From Lysobacteraceae bacterium (GTDB lineage Bacteria > Pseudomonadota > Gammaproteobacteria > Xanthomonadales > Xanthomonadaceae): a stretch of 52,669 bases of DNA. The notes beneath the pieces are model-generated. The model did no database searches and was not told where the DNA came from. It saw nothing but the letters and a program-made list of their open reading frames with translations. The DNA is taken from positions 1 through 52,669 of the forward strand of contig JAGXSL010000136.1 of assembly GCA_018333835.1 (NCBI GenBank), given 5' to 3'. The position numbers were made by a program, and so were the translations under genes. This document shows, one piece after another, positions 8,658 to 21,700 of this stretch (positions are counted from its first letter, which is position 1; every line of letters begins with the position of its first letter).

Positions 8658-9764
8658 ATGGCCTGGAACCAACCCGGAAACCGCGGCAACGACCCCTGGC
8701 GCGGCAAGGACCCGAACCGCGAGGTGCAGGCCTTCGTCGAACGCCTGCGCGGCATGTTCGGCGGTGGTTCCGGTTCCGGCGGCGGGCGCCCCGGCGAGGC
8801 CTTCAACCCGCTCTACCTGGTCGTCGGCCTGCTGGTGGTCTGGCTGCTGTTCAGCTCGTTCCGGCTGATCGACGAACGCGAGCGCGGCGTGGTGCTGCGC
8901 TTCGGCGAGTTCAACCGGATGATGGAACCCGGCCCCAACCTGAAGCTGCCCTGGCCGTTCGAGACGGTGTTCGTCGTGCAGGCCCAGCAGGTGATGGCCG
9001 AGAGCGCGCAGATGCTGGTGCTGACCCGCGACGAGAACCTGGTCGAGATCGGCTACAACGTGCAGTTCCAGATCATCGACCCCGAGCGCTACCTGTTCGG
9101 CACCCGCGGCGCCGAGGACCTGCTCCGGCAGATCACCGAGAGCGCGGTGCGCGAGGCGATCGGCAATGTCGACCTCGACACCGCCCTGAACCGCCGCGAC
9201 ACCCTCACGCCGCAGATCCGCGAGTTGGTGCAGGGCGCGCTCGACCGCTTCGGCACCGGGCTCGCCGTGACCCAACTCGGCCTGCCGGTGGCGGCGCCAC
9301 CGGCCCCGGTCAAGGCGGCCTTCGACGACGTGATCGCCGCCGAGCAGGACGCCCAGCGCTTCCAGAACGAAGCCCAGGCCTACGAAGGCCAGGTGGTGCC
9401 CGAGGCCCGCGGCCAAGCCTCGCGCATCCTGGCCGCGGCGCAGGGCCACCGCGACGCGGTGATCGCCCGCGCCGAGGGCGAGGCCGCGCGCTTCGCCCTG
9501 CTGCTCGACGAGTACGAGCGCTCCCCGCAGGTCGTCCGCCAGCGCCTCTACCTGGAGACCATGCAGGAAGTGATGACGCGCAACCCGCGCGTGCTGCTCG
9601 GCAGCCAGGGCAACACCCTGCTGCTGCAGATGCCCGGTGGCGCCGCCGCTCCGCCCGCGCCGGTGGTCGCCCAGGCCGCCGCGCAGGCCCAGGCCGCCGC
9701 CGCCACCGAAACGCCACGTCCGCCGCGCGCCGCCGAGCGCCCGGTCCGCGAGGGGAGCCGCTGA
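8658..9764 (+). CDS. hflK: FtsH protease modulator HflK
   Basis: SPFH/prohibitin-family membrane protein that forms a periplasm-facing cage with HflC around FtsH and limits its access to membrane substrates. It has 368 residues starting at ATG 8658 (MAWNQPGNRG). A Gly/Arg-rich N-terminal region precedes one membrane segment (LYLVVGLLVVWLLFSSF, about 53-70), followed by the SPFH domain beginning IDERERGVVLRFG. The tail is Ala/Pro-rich. The upstream part of the track ORF overlaps hflX in another frame and is not coding. The stop overlaps the hflC start (TGATG). Confidence 0.96.
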   Translation: MAWNQPGNRGNDPWRGKDPNREVQAFVERLRGMFGGGSGSGGGRPGEAFNPLYLVVGLLVVWLLFSSFRLIDERERGVVLRFGEFNRMMEPGPNLKLPWPFETVFVVQAQQVMAESAQMLVLTRDENLVEIGYNVQFQIIDPERYLFGTRGAEDLLRQITESAVREAIGNVDLDTALNRRDTLTPQIRELVQGALDRFGTGLAVTQLGLPVAAPPAPVKAAFDDVIAAEQDAQRFQNEAQAYEGQVVPEARGQASRILAAAQGHRDAVIARAEGEAARFALLLDEYERSPQVVRQRLYLETMQEVMTRNPRVLLGSQGNTLLLQMPGGAAAPPAPVVAQAAAQAQAAAATETPRPPRAAERPVREGSR

Positions 9765-10657
9765 TGATCCGCCACCTGCCCAACCTGCTGATGGGGATCG
9801 CCCTGCTGGTCCTGCTGGCCAGCGGCACCCTGTTCACCGTCAACCAGGGCCAGACCGCCATCGTCCTGCGCCTCGGCGAGGTCGTCCGCGAGGACGTCCA
9901 GCCCGGCCTGCGCTTCAAGATGCCGCTGATCGACAACGTGCTGACCTTCGACCGCCGCCTGCTCACCATGACGGCCGAGAACAAGCGCTACCTCACCTCC
10001 GAGCAGCAGGACGTGCAGGTCGACTACTTCGTGGTCTGGCGCATCGCCGACGTGGCCCAGTACTACCGGGCCGCCGGTGGCGGCGTCGAGGCGCAGGCCG
10101 TCAATCGGCTTTCTCCAATCGTCGAGGACGCCCTGCGCAACCTGATCAACCGCAGCACCCTGCGCGAGCTCGCCGAGGCCGGGCGCGACGACGTCACCAA
10201 CCAGTTGCTCGCGCAGATCAACCGCGGCGCCGCCACGCTCGGCATCGAGGTCTCGGACGTGCGGATCAAGCGCATCGACCTGCCGGACGACGGCGTCGCC
10301 GGCGCCGATTCGGTGCTCGACCGCGTCTACAACCGGATGCGCACCAACCGCCACGAGGTCGCCACCCGCACCCGTGCCGAGGGCCAGGAGCGCGCCGAGC
10401 TGATCCGTGCCAATGCCGACAAGCAGCGCCAGGTCATCCTCGCCAACGCCGAGCGCGAGGCGGCCAAGATCCGCGGCGAGGGCGACGCCCGCGCCGCCGC
10501 CATCTTCGCCGCCGTGCACGGCCGCGACCCGGAGTTCTTCGCCTTCCACCGCAGCCTCGAGGCCTACCGGATGTCGCTGGCCGACGGCCAGACCACCCTG
10601 ATCCTCGATCCCGAGTCGGAGTTCTTCCGGCACTTCGAGCAGTACCGCTCGCGCTGA
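9764..10657 (+). CDS. hflC: FtsH protease modulator HflC
   Basis: Partner of HflK in the FtsH-holding complex. It has 297 residues: an N-terminal signal-anchor (LLMGIALLVLLASGTLF, about 6-22), then the SPFH domain starting VNQGQTAIVLRLGEV. A long charged helical stretch follows (REAAKIRGEGDARAAAIFAA), and the end is EFFRHFEQYRSR. It shares one base with hflK in a TGATG junction, so the two are translationally coupled. The upstream genes hfq and hflX complete the classic cluster. Confidence 0.97.
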   Translation: MIRHLPNLLMGIALLVLLASGTLFTVNQGQTAIVLRLGEVVREDVQPGLRFKMPLIDNVLTFDRRLLTMTAENKRYLTSEQQDVQVDYFVVWRIADVAQYYRAAGGGVEAQAVNRLSPIVEDALRNLINRSTLRELAEAGRDDVTNQLLAQINRGAATLGIEVSDVRIKRIDLPDDGVAGADSVLDRVYNRMRTNRHEVATRTRAEGQERAELIRANADKQRQVILANAEREAAKIRGEGDARAAAIFAAVHGRDPEFFAFHRSLEAYRMSLADGQTTLILDPESEFFRHFEQYRSR

Positions 10658-10666
10658 GGCCGGGGC

Positions 10667-10858
10667 ATGGCCTGGTCCGACCTGTTCGCGGCGCTGGCCC
10701 TGGTGCTGGTGATCGAGGGCCTGTTCCTCGCGCTGGCCCCGGGGGCCTGGAAGCGGATGGTCCGCGAGCTGCTGGAGGAGCCGGAGCGCCGCCTGCAGGT
10801 GGTGGGGACGGGACTCGTCGTGGTCGGTCTGCTGCTGCTGGCCTGGGTGCGCGCCTGA
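10667..10858 (+). CDS. DUF2065 (YjeT-like) small membrane protein
   Basis: A 63-residue protein with two hydrophobic helices, DLFAALALVLVIEGLFLAL and VVGTGLVVVGLLLLAW, joined by a basic/acidic loop with PGAWKRM. This matches DUF2065, known in E. coli as YjeT and found between hflC and purA in many gammaproteobacteria. Function is unknown; position suggests a link with the HflKC complex. It starts nine bases after hflC and is followed by a terminator-like hairpin. Confidence 0.9.
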   Translation: MAWSDLFAALALVLVIEGLFLALAPGAWKRMVRELLEEPERRLQVVGTGLVVVGLLLLAWVRA

Positions 10859-10897
10859 GAGGGCTGGTCTTCCGCCACCGAAGCGCGGATAATTTTG

Positions 10898-12248
<1,351 letters not shown>

Positions 12249-12261
12249 ACGGCCGGGCCGC

Positions 12262-12576
12262 TCAGGCGCGCTGGTCGAACAGGCTGCCGAGGGCGTCCTC
12301 GCGGGCGCGGAAGGCGGCGGCGTTCGCCTCGAAATCGCGCTGGCCGACGCGGGCGTCGATGGCATCGCGGATCGCCGTCTGGTCGGTGTCGTTGGCTTCC
12401 GTGGTACGCACGGTGCGCGCCTGAACCCCGCCGTTCGGGGCCGCGGACTGCTCGACGCGCAGGCGTTGGAAGCCTTCGGTCTGCCGGTTCGCGGTGTTGC
12501 TGGCGGCGGCATCGACGCGCTGCATCGCGACGGCCATGCCGGAGACGGAAGCGCTGGAGGGGATGCCGTTGATCAT
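12262..12576 (-). CDS. short flagellar rod/hook-like orphan protein
   Basis: A 104-residue protein that resembles the two ends of a flagellar rod/hook protein joined together. The N-terminal part SGMAVAMQRVDAAASNTANR resembles the flg_bb_rod motif (ANNIAN region). The C-terminal part VGQRDFEANAAAFRAREDALGSLFD resembles the rod/hook C-terminal motif (QRAYEANAKVI...LLD). The D1/D0 body of a normal rod protein is missing and no other flagellar gene is in the window. There is no signal peptide. It lies 33 bases downstream of doc on the same strand and converges with purA. The family resemblance is by eye; a structural or remote-homology search would decide. Confidence 0.6.
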   Translation of the reverse strand: MINGIPSSASVSGMAVAMQRVDAAASNTANRQTEGFQRLRVEQSAAPNGGVQARTVRTTEANDTDQTAIRDAIDARVGQRDFEANAAAFRAREDALGSLFDQRA

Positions 12577-12609
12577 GGCGCGGACCTCGGCGAAGAATCC
12601 TCTTCCAGC

Positions 12610-13011
12610 TTACACATCCCGGCGCAGCGATGGGTGAAGGCGCGGCCGCAGCCAGGCCGCGAAGCCGGCTTCGTCCAGTTCACCGGCGGCGAGGGCCACC
12701 ATCGCTTGGTATTTCTCCTCGTCCGACGCGTCGAAGTCGTGTGCGTTGAGCTGGAGGAAGGTGCGGTAGGCGACATGCGCGGTGCGCTTGTTGCCGTCGA
12801 GGAAAGGATGGTTGCGGGCCAGCCCATGGGCCAGGCAGGCGGCGAGTTCCGCGAGGTCCGGCTGCGGGTTACCGTAGGCCTCGCGCTGCAGCGGCCGGGC
12901 CAGCGCGGCGTCGAGCAGGCCTTCGTCGCGGACACCGGCCATGCCGCCGTGCTCGGCGAGTTGCCGGTGGTGGATGGCCAGCACCAGAGCCTTGCGGATC
13001 CAGACGACCAT
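12610..13011 (-). CDS. doc: death-on-curing (Doc/Fic family) toxin
   Basis: A 133-residue Fic-fold protein of the Doc subfamily. The active-site motif HPFLDGNKR at 68-76 is the Doc form of HxFx(D/E)GNxR; Doc kinases phosphorylate EF-Tu and stop translation. MAGVRDEGLLDAALARP near residue 24 is also typical. It starts at ATG 13011, six bases after the AbrB-like gene ends, giving the usual antitoxin-toxin order. All key residues are present, so the toxin looks intact. The partner is not a Phd protein. Confidence 0.92.
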   Translation of the reverse strand: MVVWIRKALVLAIHHRQLAEHGGMAGVRDEGLLDAALARPLQREAYGNPQPDLAELAACLAHGLARNHPFLDGNKRTAHVAYRTFLQLNAHDFDASDEEKYQAMVALAAGELDEAGFAAWLRPRLHPSLRRDV

Positions 13012-13017
13012 GCGCGG

Positions 13018-13239
13018 TTACTGCGCCAGCTTACGCAACACGGTTCGGTCACTGCGCATCACCTGCTCGGCCACCGCCATCTGCGCCGCGAACTCGGGGT
13101 CGTAGGGGCTGAGCAGCATGCCTTCCGGGGTCTCGACCAGGAAAAGCTCGTCGCCGCGCTCGAGGCGAAGGCGGGCCAGCAGTTCCTTCGGCAGGATCAC
13201 GCCGGCCGAATTGCCGACGGTGGTGATCTTCAGACGCAT
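13018..13239 (-). CDS. AbrB/MazE-type antitoxin
   Basis: A 73-residue swapped-hairpin DNA-binding protein. The motif LKITTVGNSAGVILPKELL at residues 3-21 is the AbrB/MazE/SpoVT domain. The C-terminal half (PYDPEFAAQMAVAEQVM) is helical and would serve to neutralise Doc. I start it at ATG 13239 instead of the longer track ORF, because the domain begins there and a promoter with a dyad lies just upstream. It should block Doc by binding it and repress its own operon. Confidence 0.88.
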   Translation of the reverse strand: MRLKITTVGNSAGVILPKELLARLRLERGDELFLVETPEGMLLSPYDPEFAAQMAVAEQVMRSDRTVLRKLAQ

Positions 13240-13261
13240 GGCGGCCTCGCAGCAGGCGGTG

Positions 13262-13275
13262 ATAACAGACGTTAT
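13262..13275. promoter_or_regulatory. candidate AbrB operator
   Basis: ATAAC-N4-GTTAT is a dyad overlapping the -10 box of the antitoxin promoter, 23 bases from the antitoxin start codon. It is AT-rich in a strongly GC-rich setting, as expected for an autorepressor site. Confidence 0.5.
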
Positions 13276-13298
13276 ATCGAGGGCCGGTCGACGGTCAA
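13271..13298 (-). promoter_or_regulatory. candidate promoter of the abrB-doc operon
   Basis: On the minus strand TTGACC (13293-13298) and TATAAC (13271-13276) are 16 bases apart, each matching five of six sigma-70 consensus bases. It lies between the gcvP stop and the antitoxin gene. Confidence 0.55.
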
Positions 13299-13316
13299 GG
13301 CGACCGTCGCCGGGGA

Positions 13317-16208
<2,892 letters not shown>

Positions 16209-16240
16209 GAGGATTCCCGGCGATGGAGGAGGTTCGTCCG

Positions 16241-16266
16241 GCCCGGCGCGCTGCATCGCGCCGGGC
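16241..16266 (-). other. 10-bp-stem hairpin in the gcvP leader
   Basis: GCCCGGCGCG (16241-16250) pairs perfectly with CGCGCCGGGC (16257-16266) around a six-base loop. It lies about 33 bases before the gcvP ATG and downstream of the riboswitch aptamers. It is probably part of the expression platform, although no T tract follows. Confidence 0.5.
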
Positions 16267-16276
16267 GCTCATGGGG

Positions 16277-16296
16277 CCCGCGGCGTTCGCCGCGGG
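16277..16296 (-). other. 9-bp-stem hairpin in the gcvP leader
   Basis: CCCGCGGCG and CGCCGCGGG form a second strong stem between aptamer 2 and the lower hairpin. One of the two may compete with the end of the riboswitch. Confidence 0.5.
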
Positions 16297-16311
16297 AAAG
16301 CTCCCCATTCG

Positions 16312-16515
16312 CCCCTCTGTCCTTCTGCCTGAGAGTTTGCGAAGCCGATGTCGCGCTTCGCGTGCACCTTCGGCGCCGGATTCAACCGGTCTCTCCAGAG
16401 TTGCTCGCGCGCGACGGTACGGGGGCCTGAGCGATTACGGGCGTTGCGCCTTCGGCAGCGTCGGTGCCGGGGATCGAGGCCCGGTGCCGCCGCTTCTCCC
16501 GCCGCGAGCAAGAGC
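16312..16515 (-). promoter_or_regulatory. tandem glycine riboswitch
   Basis: On the minus strand two glycine-aptamer cores can be read. The downstream one (about 16312-16405) has GGAGAGACC, then CGCCGAAGG, then CAAACTCTCAGGCA and AAGGACAGAGGGG, close to the consensus. The upstream one (about 16406-16515) has CGGGAGA, then GCCGAAGGCGCAA, CTCAGGC and CCCGTACCG. Glycine-bound tandem aptamers usually turn gcv operons on. The target here is gcvP alone, 103 bases downstream through two strong hairpins. Confidence 0.93.
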
Positions 16516-16521
16516 TCACGA

Positions 16522-16527
16522 AGTATA
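16522..16527 (-). promoter_or_regulatory. candidate -10 box of the gcvP riboswitch transcript
   Basis: TATACT on the minus strand lies about seven bases before the first aptamer, which is the expected distance for a transcript starting at the riboswitch. No convincing -35 box was found. Confidence 0.4.
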
Positions 16528-16616
16528 GCCGTCGGCCCCCGTGACGGGCCGGTCGCGAGGCTTGAGACGGGGCCGGCTTCCCATCGGCGGATGCCGGCCC
16601 GCCGGCTTCACGATAG
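16528..16616. other. upstream gap between gcvP riboswitch and imuA operator
   Basis: Part of the 454-base gap between gcvP and imuA, most of which the riboswitch fills. It holds GC-rich sequence with a GCCGGCCCGCCGGC palindromic stretch near 16593-16606. No gene or RNA is seen. Confidence 0.4.
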
Positions 16617-16632
16617 CCACATTTTTGTGTGG
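16617..16632 (+). promoter_or_regulatory. candidate SOS-type operator of imuA-imuB-dnaE2
   Basis: CCACA-N6-TGTGG is a 16-bp dyad 30 bases before the imuA start. Its size equals that of known LexA sites, but its sequence is not the CTGT-N8-ACAG of E. coli. imuA cassettes are widely under LexA control, and LexA2-type regulators have varied sites. The role is inferred from position and symmetry only. Confidence 0.4.
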
Positions 16633-16662
16633 TACTTTTTCCTGCCGGATCGATGACCCGCC

Positions 16663-17304
16663 ATGCCTGCCGCCCTCGTTTCCCTCGATGCCCTGATCCA
16701 CCAGCGCCGCCTGTGGCCGGCCGCGGGGCAGGCGGCCGGACGGCCGGGCGAGCCCACCGGTCATGCCGACCTCGACGCCGCGCTGCCGGGCGGCGGTTGG
16801 CCACCCGCTTCCCTGCTGGAGCTGCTGCTGCCGATGGATGGCGTGGGGGAACTGCGCCTTCTGCTGCCCACCCTGGTCCGGCTGGCGCGGCAAGGGCGGA
16901 GCCTGCTGATGGTGGCGCCGCCCTACCTGCCCTACGCACCGGCGCTGGCCGCGGCCGGGCTCGATCTGGCGCGGCTGCGCGTGGTGCGGGCCGAGGGCCG
17001 CGATGCGCTGTGGGCGGCCGAGCAGGGCCTGCGTTCCGGGGCCTGCGGGGTGGTGCTGTGCTGGCCGCAGGCCGTGGACGACCGCGCCCTGCGCCGGCTT
17101 TCGGTAGCGGCGGAGCAGGGCGACGCCCTCGGTTTCGCCTTCCGGCCGCTGCGCGCCCTGCAGCAGCCTTCGCCCGCGGCTCTGCGGATGGAGGTGATGC
17201 CCGGTGGTCTCGTGCGCCTGCACAAATGCCGCGGCGGGGCCGCGCCGGCCACGCCGGTGGCGTGGGGCGCCACGCCGTCGGTTGCGCTGCGCGCCGTGCA
17301 CTGA
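16663..17304 (+). CDS. imuA: translesion synthesis-associated protein ImuA
   Basis: RecA/SulA-related accessory protein of the ImuA-ImuB-DnaE2 mutasome, induced by DNA damage. It has 213 residues. The segment LDAALPGGGWPPASLLELLLP (about 38-58) is the ImuA hallmark at the place of the RecA P-loop, whose GKT residues are lost. GVGELRLLLPTLVRLA and LLMVAPPYLPYAPALAA follow. It is the first gene of a three-gene cassette and is divergent from gcvP. imuB starts 15 bases after its stop. Confidence 0.93.
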   Translation: MPAALVSLDALIHQRRLWPAAGQAAGRPGEPTGHADLDAALPGGGWPPASLLELLLPMDGVGELRLLLPTLVRLARQGRSLLMVAPPYLPYAPALAAAGLDLARLRVVRAEGRDALWAAEQGLRSGACGVVLCWPQAVDDRALRRLSVAAEQGDALGFAFRPLRALQQPSPAALRMEVMPGGLVRLHKCRGGAAPATPVAWGATPSVALRAVH

Positions 17305-17319
17305 GGTTCCGGCGCCCCC

Positions 17320-18789
17320 ATGCACGCCAGCCCGCCGTCCTTCCGTCCCGCCTCGCCGTGGTGGTGCGCCTTGCACCTGCCGCAGCTCGCGCTGGATGCC
17401 GAAGCGCGCCATCGCCGTGCGCTGCAGGCCTTCGACGACGAGTCCCCCTGGGCGCTGACCGACGGCCCGCAGCAGCGCCGCGTCCATGCCGCGAATGTCA
17501 CCGCCCGCGCGCAGGGCGTGCACGCCGGGCAGGCCGTGGCCAGCGCGCAACTGCTGTGCCCGGGGCTCGCGCTGGGTGCCCACCAGCCGGTGCGGGATGC
17601 CGCGCTGCGCGAGTGGCTGGCCGGCTACGCTTACGGCTTCTCGGCCGAAGTGAGCTTGCGCGAGCCCGACACCGTGCTGTTCGAAGCCGGGCGCTCGCTC
17701 GGCCTGTTCGGGCCGTGGCCGCGCTGGCAGCAGCGCCTGCGCGATGAACTCGCCGGCTGCGGCGTGCAGGTGCGCATTGCTTGCGCCCCCACCCCGCTGG
17801 CCGCGCGCGGACTGGCGCGGGCGCACGACGGCTTGGCCGTGGCCGACGCCACCCAGCTCCAGCGCCTGCTGGCGCGCTTGCCGCTGGGCTTGGCCGGCCT
17901 GCCCGATGACGCGCTGCGCCTGCTCGAACGCAGCGGCTTCAAGCGCCTTGGCGACGTGCTGGCCCTGCCGCGTGCCGCGCTGGCGAAGCGCATCGGCCCG
18001 GCGGTGCTCGATCGCCTCGACCGCCTCGTCGGCCGCGCGCCCGACCCGCTTCCGCTGTACGAGCCGCCCACGCGCTACGCCGCCCGCCTCGATTTCGACC
18101 ATCCGCTGGCCGACGCGACGGTGCTGGTCTTCCCGCTGCGGCGGCTGCTGCAGGAGTTCGCGCTGTTCCTCGTGCAGCGCGACGGCGGCGTGCCCGGCTT
18201 CCGGCTGGTGTTCGGCCACGAGGACGGCGTCGCCCCGACGCGCCTCGAGGTCCGCTTGGCCGCACCGGAGCGCGATGCCGCGCGGCTGTTCGAACTCGCC
18301 CGGCTGAAGCTGGACAGCGCGCGCCTGCCGGTGCCGGCAGTCAGCCTCGGCCTGGAAGCGGATGAATTGCCCGGTTTCCACCCCGGGCATCGCGATCTGT
18401 TCGAAGCGCGGACGCGAGAGGGTGACGCCGGCCTGCTCGACAGCCGCCTGCGCGCGCGGCTCGGCGATGCGGCCGTGCAGGCCCTGGCCGTGGTCGACAC
18501 GCATCGTCCGGAAGCCGCGTGGTGCTGGGTCGACACGCCGCGCACGCGCCTTCCGGCGCTGGCCGAGGGGCCGCGGCCGCTGTGGCTCATCGACCCGCCG
18601 ATCGTGCTACGCGAGGCGGTGGCGGACGTGATCGCCGGCCCCGAGCGCATCGAAACCGCCTGGTGGGACGAGGAGCCCGTTCGCCGCGATTACTACCGCC
18701 TGCGCACCCGCGGCGGGCAGGAGGCCTGGGCCTTCCGGCCAGTGGGCGGCGAGGCTGGGCCATGGTGGCTGCATGGCTGGTTCGCCTGA
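17320..18789 (+). CDS. imuB: ImuB, Y-family polymerase-like protein
   Basis: Non-catalytic Y-family polymerase homologue that bridges DnaE2, ImuA and the beta clamp. It has 489 residues. The N-terminal strand reads [20 protein letters not shown] where active enzymes carry DMDAFFASVE, so the first metal-binding aspartate is missing. The SxDE motif is likewise replaced ([15 protein letters not shown]). Later segments ([22 protein letters not shown], a helix-hairpin-helix) fit the little-finger region. It overlaps dnaE2 by 17 bases, which suggests translational coupling. Confidence 0.94.
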   Translation: MHASPPSFRPASPWWCALHLPQLALDAEARHRRALQAFDDESPWALTDGPQQRRVHAANVTARAQGVHAGQAVASAQLLCPGLALGAHQPVRDAALREWLAGYAYGFSAEVSLREPDTVLFEAGRSLGLFGPWPRWQQRLRDELAGCGVQVRIACAPTPLAARGLARAHDGLAVADATQLQRLLARLPLGLAGLPDDALRLLERSGFKRLGDVLALPRAALAKRIGPAVLDRLDRLVGRAPDPLPLYEPPTRYAARLDFDHPLADATVLVFPLRRLLQEFALFLVQRDGGVPGFRLVFGHEDGVAPTRLEVRLAAPERDAARLFELARLKLDSARLPVPAVSLGLEADELPGFHPGHRDLFEARTREGDAGLLDSRLRARLGDAAVQALAVVDTHRPEAAWCWVDTPRTRLPALAEGPRPLWLIDPPIVLREAVADVIAGPERIETAWWDEEPVRRDYYRLRTRGGQEAWAFRPVGGEAGPWWLHGWFA

Positions 18790-21700
18790 GCGGCGGTTCG
18801 CGGCAGGCACGCTGCCGGACTACGCCGAGCTGCACTGCCTCTCGGCCTTCTCGTTCCAGCGCGGCGCGTCCACGGCGCTGGAGCTGTTCGAACGCGCGAA
18901 GGCGTTGGGCTACCGCGCGCTCGCCATCACCGACGAATGCAGCTTTGCCGGCCTCGTGCGTGGCCTGGAGGCCAGCGAAGCCACGGGCCTGCCGCTGGTC
19001 TGCGGCACGGAAGTCCAACTGGCCGATGGGCCGGCGCTGGTGCTGCTGGTCGAATCCACGCGCGGTTACGAGCGGCTTTCCGCGTTGATCACCATCGCAC
19101 GGCGACGCGCGGCGAAGGGTACCTACGCGCTGCATCGCGCCGATCTCGAGGCCGCGTTTGGCGAAGGCGAGGAGGGTCGCGACCACGGCGTGTTCGCGCT
19201 GTGGCGGCCGACGCCGATCGATCTCGGCTTGGGCGAGGCGTCCGGCGCGGCGCCCGATGCGCGGGATGCGGCGGCCTCGACGGTCGCGTGGCTGCGCGGC
19301 CTGTTCCCCGAACGCCTCTGGCTCGCGGCACAGCTGCATCGCGGCCCGGACGATGACGCACGCCACGCCGCCATCGCGGCACTGGCCGCGCGGTGCGGCC
19401 TTCCCGTCGTCGCCTGCGGCGATGTACACATGCACGTGCGCCGCCGCCGCGGCCTGCAGGATGTGCTGTGCGCGCTGCGCCACCGCGCCACGCTACGCGA
19501 GGCCGGCCGCCGTCTGTTCGCGAACGGCGAGCGCCACCTGCGCACGCGGCAGGCGCTGTCGGCGATCTTCCCGCGCGAATGGCTGGAGGAAAGCGTGGCG
19601 ATCGCGGCGCGCTGCCGCTTCAGCCTCCGCGACCTGCGCTACACCTACCCGCGCGAGCTGGTGCCCGAGGGCGAGACGCCGTCCTCGTGGCTTGCCGCGC
19701 TCACCTGGGACGGGGCGGCCCTGCGCTGGCCGGAGGGCGTTTCTGGCAAGGTGCATGCGCAGATCGAGGCCGAGCTCGTGCTGATCGCCGAACTGGAGTA
19801 CGAGGCCTTCTTCCTCACCGTCCACGACCTCGTGGTGTTCGCCCGCTCGCGCGGCATCCTCTGCCAGGGGCGTGGCTCGGCGGCGAACTCGGCGGTCTGC
19901 TACGCGCTCGGCATCACCGCTGTCGACCCGGCGCGCGCCAACCTGCTGTTCGGCCGCTTCCTCTCGAAGGAACGTAACGAAGCCCCGGACATCGACGTCG
20001 ATTTCGAGCACGAGCGCCGCGAGGAGGTCATCCAGTACGTCTACGCCAAGTACGGCCGCGAGCGCGCCGCGCTGGCCGCGACGGTCATCACCTACGGGCC
20101 GAAGAGCGCGCTGCGCGACGTCGGCCGGGTGATGGGTTTGCCGGAAGACCAGCTCGCCGAGCTCTCCGCCGCGGTCGGCCACGCCGAGGATTTCACCGTG
20201 TGGAAAGCCCGCTGCGCCGAGCGCGGGCTCGATCCGGAAGGCCGGCTGCTGTCGCGCGTGCTGCTGCTGGCGCACGAACTGCTCGGCCACCCGCGCCACC
20301 TCTCGCAGCATGTCGGCGGTTTCGTCATCAGCGATGCGCCGCTGTCGAAGCTGGTGCCGGTCGAGAACGCCGCCATGCCCGAGCGCACCATCCTCCAGTG
20401 GGACAAGGACGATCTCGAAACGCTGGGCCTGCTGAAGGTCGACGTGCTGGCGCTGGGCATGTTGAGCGCGATCCGTCGATGCCTCGACCTGCTGCGCGAA
20501 AACGGTCGCCGGCACCTCGAACTGGCGACGATCCCGGCCGAGGACAAGAAGACCTACGACATGATCCAGCGCGCCGACACGCTCGGCGTGTTCCAGATCG
20601 AATCGCGCGCGCAGATGACCATGCTGCCGCGCCTGAAGCCGCGCACCTTCTACGATCTCGTCATCGAAGTGGCGATCGTCCGCCCCGGCCCGATCCAGGG
20701 CGGCATGGTGCATCCCTACCTGCGACGCCGGCAGGGCATCGACCCGGTCGTCTACCCGTCGAAGGAACTGGAGGCGGTGCTCGGGCGGACGCTCGGCGTG
20801 CCGCTGTTCCAGGAGCAGGTGATGGAGATCGCGATGGTGGCGGCGGGCTACACGGCCGGCGAAGCGGACGAGCTCCGCCGCTCGATGGCGGCGTGGAAGC
20901 GCCGCGGCGGCCTCGAGCACCATCGCCAGCGCCTGCTCGCCGGCATGGCCGAGCGCGGCTACCCGCTGGATTTCGCCGAGAAGATCTTCGAGCAGGTGAA
21001 GGGCTTCGGCAGCTACGGCTTCCCGGAATCGCACGCCGCCAGCTTTGCCCTGCTCACCTACGCGAGTTGCTGGCTCAAGTGCCACGAGCCGGCGGCCTTC
21101 GCCTGCGCGCTGCTCAATGCGCAGCCGCTGGGCTTCTATACCGCCGCGCAGATCGTGCAGGACGCACGCAAGCACGGCATCGCGGTGCGGCCGGTGGACG
21201 TGCGCTACAGCGAGATCGAATCGAGCCTCGAACCGGAAGCGGCGGCGTCGGCCGCGACGCCTCGGACGGGGTTTGCCGATGCCGCCCCCCAGCCGGCGAT
21301 CCGCCTCGGCCTGCGCGAGGTCGGTACGCTGCCGCGCGAGGCCGCCGGTCGTGTGGTCGCCGCGCGCCGCGTGCGGCCTTTCCGCGACATCGAAGACCTC
21401 TGCCAGCGCGCCGAGCTTGACGGACGCTCCCGCGCGGCACTGGCCGAAGCCGACGTGCTGCGCGGCCTCACCGGCCACCGTCATCGCGCGCGCTGGGCCA
21501 TGGCCGGGGTGGAGGAGGGCACACTACCGCTGTTCGCCGGATTGCCCGCTGCAGAAGAAGGCCGGCTCGTCATCCGCCCGCCCACGGCCAGCGAGACCAC
21601 GCTCGCTGATTACGCCAGCACCGGGCTCACGCTCAACGCGCATCCGATGGCGCTGCTGCGTCCACGGCTGCGCGCCCGCGGCTACCTCGACCATCGCGCC

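Noticed and set aside
16209-16256. Upstream in-frame start giving GcvP 16 extra residues
   Set aside because: The ATG is in a strong hairpin loop and the extension (Pro/Arg-rich) is not part of the GcvP family; kept only as a possible regulatory start.
16269-16511. 80-residue ORF on minus before gcvP
   Set aside because: It lies within the tandem glycine riboswitch, whose conserved bases explain the sequence.
16516-18504. 662-residue ORF on minus opposite imuA and imuB
   Set aside because: Shadow of two well-supported genes; Gln/Arg/Ala-rich without domain signals.
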